32,422 bases of DNA from Bacteroidota bacterium (lineage in GTDB: Bacteria > Bacteroidota > Bacteroidia > Chitinophagales > Chitinophagaceae), in the NCBI GenBank assembly GCA_023415275.1, contig JAEZLJ010000019.1:1-32422 (forward strand), read 5' to 3'. The position numbers and the translations under genes were made by a program. Shown piece after piece: positions 17,041 through 24,273 of the stretch. Within the stretch, counting starts at the first letter, position 1, and each line of letters starts with the position of its first letter. The notes beneath the pieces are model-generated. The model ran no database searches, was not told the DNA's origin, and saw nothing but the letters and a program-made list of their open reading frames with translations.

Positions 17041-17883
17041 TCAATTGTTATAAGCCCCTCCCGCATTGATCCAGTCAAGGATTTTTTGCTGGTCGGCTGC
17101 AGACAATGGAGCATTGGGCGGTTGAGGCATCTGTGAAGCAGTACCTGCCTGGTCAACGGCCCTAAGCTTAATCCTGGCTTTATTAGTGACAATATTACAA
17201 TCAACAGTCCAATTCATCCCCCCATTTTGTACAGTATTGTTATGGCAGGAAACACAATTCGTTTGAAGAATATTTTTGACCGCACTGAATAATGTTCCCG
17301 CAGCAACAGGATCAACTTTTACTGTCGTTGAATTTGAACATCCGTCTGCATTTTTTGCGCTTATTGTATATGTGCCTACAGCCAGGTTGTTGAACTGGTT
17401 AGAGGCCTGGAAAGCTCCATTATTAATGCTGTATGTAAATCCTGTTCCACCAGTTGCAGTAACAGATATTGAACCCCCAGGTCCTCCGCAAGGCACCCCA
17501 GTGGTAGTTGTGCTATTCACAGTAATCACAACACCGGAACAGGTATTTTCTGCAACTACATTAAAAGCTTTTGATGCGGTACAGCCATTTGAATTCTTAG
17601 CAGTGATATTATAATTTCCAGGCGCCAGGTTGGCAAAACTTCCTGAAGATTGAAAGGTACCGTTATTAAGGCTGAAAGTAAAACCAGAACCGCCTGTTGC
17701 ACTTGCTGTTATGGAACCATTATTCTGTCCAGATGTGGCATTTGTAACATTGCCGGTAACAACAACAGTAATACCTGCACAAGGGTCTACAGGTGTATTG
17801 GTGCTTCCTCCTCCCTTGCTACATGATACATACAGTATAGAAATAAACAAAATGGAGATAATTAAAGAAAATGACTTCTTCAT
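17041..17883 (-). CDS. Lipoprotein with two SprB-like repeats and a c-type heme motif
   Basis: 280 aa. A lipoprotein signal ends at Cys21 (ILYVSCSKGG), with no acidic residues right after it as in a surface-export signal. Two repeats, about 35-110 and 115-190, share the form GSITASATGGSGFTFSLNNG ... NLAPGNYNITAKNSNGC, the SprB-repeat pattern of Bacteroidota adhesins. The C-terminal part (about 196-280) has one C210-V-S-C213-H214 heme-binding motif, a candidate distal ligand M252 in QMPQPP, and a closing DWINAGGAYN helix, like small cytochrome c domains attached to envelope proteins. The product should sit in the envelope and carry one covalent heme if matured. Partner and redox role are unknown. 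A large inverted repeat lies directly upstream of the ATG. It is likely its own transcription unit: the aconitase terminator lies upstream. Confidence 0.8.
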   Translation of the reverse strand: MKKSFSLIISILFISILYVSCSKGGGSTNTPVDPCAGITVVVTGNVTNATSGQNNGSITASATGGSGFTFSLNNGTFQSSGSFANLAPGNYNITAKNSNGCTASKAFNVVAENTCSGVVITVNSTTTTGVPCGGPGGSISVTATGGTGFTYSINNGAFQASNQFNNLAVGTYTISAKNADGCSNSTTVKVDPVAAGTLFSAVKNILQTNCVSCHNNTVQNGGMNWTVDCNIVTNKARIKLRAVDQAGTASQMPQPPNAPLSAADQQKILDWINAGGAYNN

Positions 17884-17925
17884 AAAATGGTTTTGGTAAC
17901 TGTATATACGTTACCGGCCCATTTT
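17884..17925 (-). promoter_or_regulatory. 42-bp compound inverted repeat abutting the start codon
   Basis: On the plus strand: AAAATGG (17884-17890), TTTT, GGTAAC (17895-17900), T, the palindrome GTATATAC (17902-17909), GTTACC (17910-17915), GGC, CCATTTT (17919-17925). The arms pair as 7 bp and 6 bp around a 4x3 internal loop. In mRNA of the minus-strand gene this makes a stem of 13 pairs whose base ends at the AUG (17883-17881). It could hide the start of translation, or act as a DNA operator. Confidence 0.55.
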
Positions 17926-17982
17926 GGTTGCTTTATATAATATTTCGAATCCTGGTTAATAATATTTTGAAGTAATTACAAC

Positions 17983-18011
17983 AAAAAAGCGAGGCAAATG
18001 CCTCGCTTTTT
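17983..18011 (-). terminator. Rho-independent terminator of aconitase
   Basis: GCGAGGC (17989-17995), AAAT loop, GCCTCGC (18000-18006) with flanking A and T tracts. On the minus strand a run of T follows the stem. It lies 20 nt downstream of the aconitase stop. Confidence 0.92.
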
Positions 18012-18031
18012 AAATGCCATATGAGCTTAAA

Positions 18032-20299
18032 TTATACTTTACCAAACTGCTTCCTGATAAGATTTAAAGCACTTCCAGCCTTGAACCATTCAATCTGCTG
18101 TTCATTATAGGTATGATTCAGTTTGATCTTTTCACTCTTGCCATCAGCATGTTTCAATACTGCAGTCACTTGTTTGCCTGGTGCAAAATCTGCCAACCCG
18201 ATGATATCAATTATATCATCTTCCAATATTTTTTCGTAATCTTCCTTATTAGCGAACGTCAAAGCAAGCATGCCCTGTTTTTTAAGATTCGTTTCATGGA
18301 TCCTGGCAAAGCTTTTTACAATAATAGCTCTTACTCCAAGATGTCGCGGCTCCATTGCTGCATGCTCTCTTGAAGATCCTTCTCCATAGTTTTCATCACC
18401 TACCACAACAGAGCCTATTCCAGCAGCTTTATATGCCCTTTGCGTAGCTGGAACCGGACCATATTCGCTTGTAAGCTGATTTTTTACTGTATCGGTTTGA
18501 TTATTGAAATAGTTGACCGCACCTATAAGCATATTATTGGAAATATTATCAAGGTGACCACGGTATTTCAACCAGGGGCCCGCCATAGATATATGGTCAG
18601 TGGTGCATTTTCCCTTGGCTTTGATAAGTAACTTCAGGCCAGTGAGATCATTACCATCCCAAGAAGGGAATGGACTTAACAATTGCAACCTTTGAGAACT
18701 TGGGCTTACCACCACTTCAACTTCTTTTCCATTGGCAGACGGTGCCTGGTAACCTGGATCTTCCACAGAAAAACCCTTAGGTGGTAATTCAAAGCCTTTT
18801 GGTTCGTCAAGCAGCACTTCCTGGCCATCCTCGTTAATAATCTTATCCTTTAAAGGATTGAAAGAGAGACTGCCGGCAATAGCATAAGCTGTAACAATTT
18901 CCGGAGACGCTACAAAAGCATGTGTTGATGCCAGGCCGTCATTTCGTTTTGCAAAATTCCTATTAAAGGAAGTAACGATAGTATTTTTCCTGGTGGGATC
19001 ATCAATATGACGAGCCCATTGACCTATACATGGTCCACAAGCATTTGCAAGTAAAACACCTCCAATTTCACCAAATGTTTCCAGGTATCCGTCTTTTTCA
19101 ATGGTATACCTTACTAATTCCGATCCTGGTGTAACTGTGAATTCGCTTTTTGCTTTAAGGCCTTTAGTTTTTGCCTGTGCAGCAATAGATGCAGAACGGC
19201 TAATATCTTCGTAAGAAGAATTGGTACAAGATCCAATCAATGCAACTTCTATCCGATCAGGCCAGCCATTGGCAGCAACAGCTTCTGCCATACGGGAGAT
19301 AGGTGTGGCAAGATCTGGAGTAAATGGACCATTAACATAAGGCTCTAATTCATTCAGATTTATTTCTATTAACTGGTCATAATATTTTTCAGGATTGGCA
19401 TACACTTCAGGATCAGGACGCAGGTATTCTTTAACACCATCCGCGAGATCAGCAACTGCCACGCGACCAGTTGCTTTCAGGTAAGCAGCCATTTTATCAT
19501 CATAGGTAAACAGGGAACATGTAGCTCCGATTTCTGCACCCATATTACATATTGTGGCCTTACCGGTAGCACTAAGGCTGTCAGCACCTTCCCCAAAATA
19601 TTCAACTATGGCCCCGGTTCCACCTTTAACGGTTAATATTCCGGCTACTTTCAGGATAACATCCTTAGCGGCGGTCCAGCCATTCATTTTCCCGGTTAAC
19701 TTAACCCCAATCAACTTAGGCATTTTCAATTCCCAGGGAAGTCCAGCCATTACATCCACAGCGTCTGCACCCCCAACGCCAATAGCTATCATTCCGAGTC
19801 CACCGGCATTTGGCGTATGTGAGTCTGTCCCAATCATCATTCCACCGGGAAAGGCATAGTTTTCTAAAACAACCTGGTGAATGATGCCAGCCCCTGGTTT
19901 CCAGAAACCGATACCATATTTATCAGAAATGGAAGACAGGAAATCATATACTTCTTTATTAGTATCAATAGCCGCATTCAAATCCTGGTCAGCCCCCAGT
20001 TTAGCCTGAATCAGGTGATCACAATGCACCGTAGAAGGCACAGCCACTGTATCACGGCCACAGGTATCAAATTGGAGCAATGCCATTTGTGCAGTGGCGT
20101 CCTGCATTGCAACCCTATCAGGTGCAAAATCGACATAATCTTTGCCCTTTTCATAAGTTTTGGTTGCTGGCTTGAAAATATGAGAATAGAGGATTTTTTC
20201 CGCAAATGTCATAGGGCGGTTCAATAGGTTGCGGGCAGATTGAACTTTGAAGGGTAATTCGCTATAAACTTTCTTTATCAGATCCAGATCAAAAAGCAT
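18032..20299 (-). CDS. Aconitate hydratase (mitochondrial-type)
   Basis: 755 aa. TCA-cycle enzyme converting citrate to isocitrate, cytosolic, with a [4Fe-4S] cluster. The three cluster cysteines are C358 in GSCTNSSYED and C421/C424 in NACGPCIGQW. The DSHTPNAGG block at about 159-167 and the C-terminal swivel domain with GDENYGEGSSREHAA and KSFARIHETNLKKQG are present. Length and motifs fit the mitochondrial-type aconitase common in Bacteroidota rather than the longer bacterial AcnA or AcnB. The ATG at 20299 begins MLFDLDLIKK. It has its own terminator and a predicted -7 box upstream. Confidence 0.97.
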   Translation of the reverse strand: MLFDLDLIKKVYSELPFKVQSARNLLNRPMTFAEKILYSHIFKPATKTYEKGKDYVDFAPDRVAMQDATAQMALLQFDTCGRDTVAVPSTVHCDHLIQAKLGADQDLNAAIDTNKEVYDFLSSISDKYGIGFWKPGAGIIHQVVLENYAFPGGMMIGTDSHTPNAGGLGMIAIGVGGADAVDVMAGLPWELKMPKLIGVKLTGKMNGWTAAKDVILKVAGILTVKGGTGAIVEYFGEGADSLSATGKATICNMGAEIGATCSLFTYDDKMAAYLKATGRVAVADLADGVKEYLRPDPEVYANPEKYYDQLIEINLNELEPYVNGPFTPDLATPISRMAEAVAANGWPDRIEVALIGSCTNSSYEDISRSASIAAQAKTKGLKAKSEFTVTPGSELVRYTIEKDGYLETFGEIGGVLLANACGPCIGQWARHIDDPTRKNTIVTSFNRNFAKRNDGLASTHAFVASPEIVTAYAIAGSLSFNPLKDKIINEDGQEVLLDEPKGFELPPKGFSVEDPGYQAPSANGKEVEVVVSPSSQRLQLLSPFPSWDGNDLTGLKLLIKAKGKCTTDHISMAGPWLKYRGHLDNISNNMLIGAVNYFNNQTDTVKNQLTSEYGPVPATQRAYKAAGIGSVVVGDENYGEGSSREHAAMEPRHLGVRAIIVKSFARIHETNLKKQGMLALTFANKEDYEKILEDDIIDIIGLADFAPGKQVTAVLKHADGKSEKIKLNHTYNEQQIEWFKAGSALNLIRKQFGKV

Positions 20300-20363
20300 A
20301 GGTAGATTTTTAATGTAGAGTTCGTTCAGGCATTGCTTTTGCTATCCTGTTTAAAAAGTGGTG

Positions 20364-20371
20364 CAAAGTTA
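20364..20371 (-). promoter_or_regulatory. Predicted -7 box for aconitase
   Basis: TAACTTTG on the minus strand is a full match to TAnnTTTG. No clear -33 box is at the usual spacing (a TTG is 24 nt upstream). A start near 20357 would leave a leader of about 58 nt. Confidence 0.4.
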
Positions 20372-20438
20372 CTTAAAACCACGTTAGAATTTTTCCAAGG
20401 AAGAGGTCTATTATAGCAAAAAAATATAAATTAGCGAC

Positions 20439-20660
20439 ATGAAGAGGTTTAAAACATTTATTGAATGGCAGGCTTTTGGGGTATGTTCAGCCATTGGAGA
20501 CAGGTTAGGAATAGCCACTTCACGTATCCGTATGTGGTTTATGTATATTTCTTTTTTGACCCTGGGCTCACCTATAATTGTGTATATGGTACTTGCTTTC
20601 TGGATGAATATTAAGAGATATATTCTTGCGGCCCGCCGTAATCCTTTACGCTATCTTTAA
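20439..20660 (+). CDS. PspC-domain mini-protein
   Basis: 73 aa consisting almost entirely of one PspC domain: FGVCSAIGDRLGIATSRIRMWFMYISF, then LTLGSPIIVYMVLAFWMNIKRY, with one or two membrane segments at about 27-57 and a basic tail. PspC domains occur in phage-shock and envelope-stress proteins, and stand-alone short versions are common in Bacteroidota. It is divergent from aconitase (139 nt) and convergent with the cysteine desulfurase gene. No psp partner is near. Role in envelope stress is inference only. Confidence 0.85.
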   Translation: MKRFKTFIEWQAFGVCSAIGDRLGIATSRIRMWFMYISFLTLGSPIIVYMVLAFWMNIKRYILAARRNPLRYL

Positions 20661-20784
20661 ATAGTTTCCTAAGATCAGTACGGCGACGTTTAACATTTAA
20701 AGGTTCAAAGAGTAGTTAATGAAAAACTTACTTATCTATTATAGAATAGGATAAATCTCTATGGACTAATACCTTCCTGTTAGC

Positions 20785-21969
20785 TTATAGTAATTCTTTC
20801 AACTTTTCAATAACTCTATCCACTTCTTCCTTTGTGTTGTACTTACTAAAAGAGAAACGAACGGTGGTATAGTTATCTTCTTTTTTTAAAGCTTTCATAA
20901 CATGTGAACCGGCATCGGCCCCGCTGCTACATGCACTGCCTCCAGAAGCACATATATTATTGATATCCAAATTCATAAGTAGAAATTCAGATCGCTCATT
21001 CTTTGGGAAGCAAACACTTAGCACAGTGTACAAAGCATCTGCCCCGCAATTAAAGCTTACGCCAGGGATGGTTTTCTTTAATTGATCAGCCATATAAAGC
21101 TTTAAGCCCCGTATATATGCACTCTCCTTCTCATAATCATCTATAGCAATTTCAAGTGCTTTGGCAAATCCAACAATTCCGTACACATTTTCGGTACCGG
21201 CACGCATATTCCGCTCTTGCCCACCTCCAAAAATAAATGGCTTAATATTGACCTCTTCGTTCACATAGAGAATCCCTACCCCTTTAGGACCATGAAATTT
21301 ATGGCTGGATGCAGAAATAAAATGAACATGAATCTGGCTTAAGTTAATTGGATAATGACCAACGGTTTGCACACAATCAGAATGGAAAATCGCATTAAAT
21401 TTTTTGCATAACTCCCCTACTTTTTTGATAGGAAGCAAAACACCAATTTCGTTATTGGCATGCATCAGACTAACGAGGCATTTATGACCCTCTTCTGATT
21501 TCTCAGCCAGTTGTAATTCCAGGTTTTCCAGATCAACATGACCATCTTCCTTTAAGGTCACATAACTAACAGTAACATTAGCCGTATGTCCATAATGTTC
21601 AACAGTATGCAGCACAGCATGGTGCTCTATTGGCGAGGTGATTATATGGTCACATCCCAAATCGCGAATGGATGTTAATATAGCAGTGTTATTGCTTTCC
21701 GTGCCCCCACTGGTAAAAAAAATGGTTCCTGGCTTTACACCCAGGATCTTTGCAACAGATTTCCTTGCATTTTCGACAGCCAGGCGTGTTTCTCGACCAT
21801 AAGAATATATAGATGAAGGGTTTCCGAAATGTTCTTTCATATATGGAAGCATGGCTTCTAAAACTTCCGGGGATAAAGCAGTGGTGGCAGCATTATCAAA
21901 ATAAATGCGGGTATCATTCATAGGTAATGAGCTATTTTTAGTTTCCTTATCTGTTATGGTCATTGACAT
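20785..21969 (-). CDS. Cysteine desulfurase (IscS/NifS family)
   Basis: 394 aa PLP enzyme that takes sulfur from cysteine for Fe-S clusters and other thio-cofactors. Seen: RIYFDNAATTALSPEV at 21-36, TSGGTESNN at 86-94, H116 in PIEHHAV, D198 in HSDCVQT, the PLP lysine K224 in SSHKFHGPKG, and the persulfide cysteine C347 in GGSACSSG. The family normally starts close to YFDNAATT; ATG 21921 (Met17) would give a typical N-terminus, while ATG 21969 adds 16 polar residues. Both are possible. It lies 34 nt downstream of glmM on the same strand and is probably in the same operon. Confidence 0.93.
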   Translation of the reverse strand: MSMTITDKETKNSSLPMNDTRIYFDNAATTALSPEVLEAMLPYMKEHFGNPSSIYSYGRETRLAVENARKSVAKILGVKPGTIFFTSGGTESNNTAILTSIRDLGCDHIITSPIEHHAVLHTVEHYGHTANVTVSYVTLKEDGHVDLENLELQLAEKSEEGHKCLVSLMHANNEIGVLLPIKKVGELCKKFNAIFHSDCVQTVGHYPINLSQIHVHFISASSHKFHGPKGVGILYVNEEVNIKPFIFGGGQERNMRAGTENVYGIVGFAKALEIAIDDYEKESAYIRGLKLYMADQLKKTIPGVSFNCGADALYTVLSVCFPKNERSEFLLMNLDINNICASGGSACSSGADAGSHVMKALKKEDNYTTVRFSFSKYNTKEEVDRVIEKLKELL

Positions 21970-22003
21970 GGCTTCTTTTATGACAATGTGATAAACTCTT
22001 GTT

Positions 22004-23395
22004 TTAACTGCATTCTTTGATATCCTGCATAAGCCTCTTGGCTATATTATTAGCAGTGGTTTCAAAGTTGCTTTCTGCATAAATACGAATGATAGGCTCT
22101 GTGTTGGATGTTCTTAAATGTACCCAGTCTGAATCAAACTCTATCTTGAGACCATCTTCCGTATTTATGGGATTGTTCTTATACTTCTTCTTTATTTTAT
22201 CGAAAATGGCATTCACATCAATTCCATTTTCCAACTCTATTTTATTTTTGGAAATAAAGTAATCGGGGTAATTACCTCTAAAGGATTTAAGCCCTTTTTT
22301 AAAGTTGGCAAAATGACTTAAGAATAAGGCAATGCCGATTAAGGCGTCCCGGCCATAATGGAAGTCAGGGACAATGATCCCGCCATTACCCTCTCCACCA
22401 ATTACCGCATTACTTTCCTTCATTCTTTTCACCACATTCACTTCACCTACAGCAGAGGGGAAGTACTCACCACCGTGTTTTTGAGTAATATCCTTTAAAG
22501 CTTTGGTGCTACTCATATTACTCACTGTGTTGCCAACCTTTTTACTTAAAACATAATCTGCCACAGCCACCAGTGTATATTCTTCGCCAAACATGCTTCC
22601 GTCCTCACAAACAAATGCCAGCCTGTCAACATCGGGATCTACAGCTATTCCAAAATCAGCTTTTTGCTTTGATACCTCATTACTTAATGCAGTCAGGTAC
22701 TCGGGCAAAGGTTCAGGATTATGAGCAAATCTGCCATTGACCTCACCATTAAGAACAATAACCTCCTGAACACCTAATTCCTTCAATAATTGGGGTATAA
22801 CCAAGGAGCCTGTAGAATTGATGCAATCCACTACTACCTTATATTCCTTTTTAGCAATTGCTTCCCTATCAATGATCGGATAGTTTAATACCAGTTCAAT
22901 ATGTTTATTCAGATAACTGTCATTAGTTTTTATGGTCCCCAACTTGTCAACAATAGCAAAACCCAATTCTTCAGACTTAGCTCTGCTCAAAACTTCTGCA
23001 CCTACTTCTGCATCAATAAATTCCCCGTGCTCATTTAAAAGCTTTAAGGCATTCCATTCCTTTGGATTATGGCTGGCAGTAACTATAATGCCTCCATTTG
23101 CATTTTCGAGCTTGGTTGCCATTTCAACTGTTGGGGTTGTAGAGAAACCCAGGTCTATGACATCTATACCCAGGCTTACCAAGGTGTTTACTACTAACTG
23201 GCTTACCATATTACCTGATATTCTGCCATCTCGTCCTACTACAATCTTAGCCGGAAATGACTTATCATGCCTTCTTTCAGCTATAATGTTACCAAATGAA
23301 GCTGTAAACTTAACTATATCAATAGCTGTCAAAGATTCGCCTGGTTTTCCACCGATAGTGCCTCTGATGCCTGAAATGCTCTTAATCAATGCCAC
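22004..23395 (-). CDS. glmM: Phosphoglucosamine mutase-like enzyme (GlmM)
   Basis: 463 aa. Converts glucosamine-6-P to glucosamine-1-P for UDP-GlcNAc, the sugar donor of peptidoglycan and LPS. Seen: SGIRGTIGG at 8-16, the phosphoserine S108 in TASHNPKEWNALK, the metal loop DPDVDR with D253/D255/D257, the sugar loop GGEGNGG near 333-339, and the phosphate loop RTSNTEPIIR near the C-terminus. The GEGNGG form resembles the archaeal-like and Bacteroidota mutases more than classical GlmM, so phosphomannomutase or phosphoglucomutase activity is not excluded. No ATG is in place; the GTG at 23395 gives the family-typical MALIKSISGIRG. First gene of a likely operon with cysteine desulfurase. Confidence 0.88.
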   Translation of the reverse strand: MALIKSISGIRGTIGGKPGESLTAIDIVKFTASFGNIIAERRHDKSFPAKIVVGRDGRISGNMVSQLVVNTLVSLGIDVIDLGFSTTPTVEMATKLENANGGIIVTASHNPKEWNALKLLNEHGEFIDAEVGAEVLSRAKSEELGFAIVDKLGTIKTNDSYLNKHIELVLNYPIIDREAIAKKEYKVVVDCINSTGSLVIPQLLKELGVQEVIVLNGEVNGRFAHNPEPLPEYLTALSNEVSKQKADFGIAVDPDVDRLAFVCEDGSMFGEEYTLVAVADYVLSKKVGNTVSNMSSTKALKDITQKHGGEYFPSAVGEVNVVKRMKESNAVIGGEGNGGIIVPDFHYGRDALIGIALFLSHFANFKKGLKSFRGNYPDYFISKNKIELENGIDVNAIFDKIKKKYKNNPINTEDGLKIEFDSDWVHLRTSNTEPIIRIYAESNFETTANNIAKRLMQDIKECS

Positions 23396-23412
23396 AAAAA
23401 CAGTTTTAATTC

Positions 23413-23433
23413 TTCCTCCAATACAAGGAGGAA
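23413..23433 (-). promoter_or_regulatory. Perfect 7-bp stem-loop in the glmM leader
   Basis: TTCCTCC (23413-23419), loop of 7, GGAGGAA (23427-23433). In minus-strand RNA it lies right after the predicted start of transcription (about 23436) and 17 nt before GTG 23395. The 3' arm holds GGAGG, a Shine-Dalgarno-like word, paired with UUCCUCC, though at 19 nt from the GTG it is too far to be a normal ribosome site. Confidence 0.5.
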
Positions 23434-23441
23434 AGGGGGTG

Positions 23442-23473
23442 CAAAAATACGGTTTTAAGATTTCTCCCTGAAA
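23442..23473 (-). promoter_or_regulatory. Predicted promoter of glmM
   Basis: Minus strand: TTTC (23473-23470), 20-nt spacer, TATTTTTG (23449-23442), which fully matches TAnnTTTG. The -33 box has one mismatch to TTTG. Confidence 0.6.
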
Positions 23474-23501
23474 GTTGAGAGCTTTCCTGAGGTTACTTTT
23501 G
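23474..23501 (+). promoter_or_regulatory. Predicted promoter of the methyltransferase gene
   Basis: TTG (23474-23476), 17-nt spacer, TACTTTTG (23494-23501). Transcription near 23507 would leave about 8 nt before ATG 23515. It is back-to-back with the glmM promoter, the two -33 boxes touching at 23473/23474. Confidence 0.6.
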
Positions 23502-23514
23502 TAAAAAATTGGTA

Positions 23515-24252
23515 ATGCCCCTAAAAGATTGGTATAAAGAATGGTTCAATTCTCCCTTTTATCATAAACTCTATTTTGAAAGGGATGAAAATGAAGCACG
23601 GCAATTTATGGATAGATTAATTGATCATTTTCAGCCGCCCCAAAATAGTTTAATGCTGGACCTCGCATGCGGAAGGGGGAGGCATAGTAAATACCTGGCT
23701 TCCAAAGGCTTTGATGTAACAGGCATTGATATATCCCCTGAAAGCATCAAATATGCACAGCAGTTTGAAAATAATCATCTTCATTTTTTCCAACATGATA
23801 TGCGGCTTCCCTCCTGGATCAATTATTTTGATTACGTATTTAACTTCTTTACCTCTTTTGGTTACTTCCCTACTCAAAGAGAACACGATGATGCGATAAG
23901 GACAATGGCACAATGCATTAAAAAAGGTGGCAAGATTCTTATCGATTACTTAAATGTCCATTATGTGGAGGAACGCCTGGTGCACAACGAATTCAAAAAT
24001 GTGGCAGGTACTGAATATGAGATACACCGCTGGCATGATGATGATTTTTTTTATAAGAGAATCATTGTAAAGGATGTTTTATTGGAAAACCCGGTAGAAT
24101 ACACTGAAAAAGTAGCCAAATTCAGTTTGGGAGACTTTACAGAAATGCTTTCATTTCAAAATTTACAGGTAAAAGAGGTGTTTGGCGATTATCAATTAAA
24201 CGGTTATAATATAAATGGTACACCAAGAATGATAATTATTGCAGGGAAATAA
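23515..24252 (+). CDS. Class I SAM-dependent methyltransferase
   Basis: 245 aa, cytosolic. The SAM-binding motif I LDLACGRGRHSKYLA is at 48-62 and the acidic residue ending strand 2 is D72 (GIDIS). An FFTSFGYF segment and a KKGGKILIDYLN motif complete the Rossmann core. The C-terminal part (about 145-245) is family specific and its substrate is unknown. ATG 23515 is preferred to TTG 23509 because the predicted promoter would start transcription near 23507. It converges on the LTA-synthase-like gene with a 21-nt gap and no terminator. Confidence 0.88.
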   Translation: MPLKDWYKEWFNSPFYHKLYFERDENEARQFMDRLIDHFQPPQNSLMLDLACGRGRHSKYLASKGFDVTGIDISPESIKYAQQFENNHLHFFQHDMRLPSWINYFDYVFNFFTSFGYFPTQREHDDAIRTMAQCIKKGGKILIDYLNVHYVEERLVHNEFKNVAGTEYEIHRWHDDDFFYKRIIVKDVLLENPVEYTEKVAKFSLGDFTEMLSFQNLQVKEVFGDYQLNGYNINGTPRMIIIAGK

Positions 24253-24273
24253 CGCTTAATGTAAGAATGAATA

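Noticed and set aside
17276..17614. Plus-strand frame inside the SprB/heme gene
   Set aside because: A shadow of the minus-strand gene; hydrophobic pattern comes from the repeat codons, no family features.
20358..20382. GTGGT and ACCAC flanking the aconitase -7 box
   Set aside because: Only 5 bp per arm, which is expected by chance.
20732..20754. Hairpin between the PspC and cysteine desulfurase genes
   Set aside because: A/T-rich stem with a bulge and no T tract on either strand; too weak to call a terminator.
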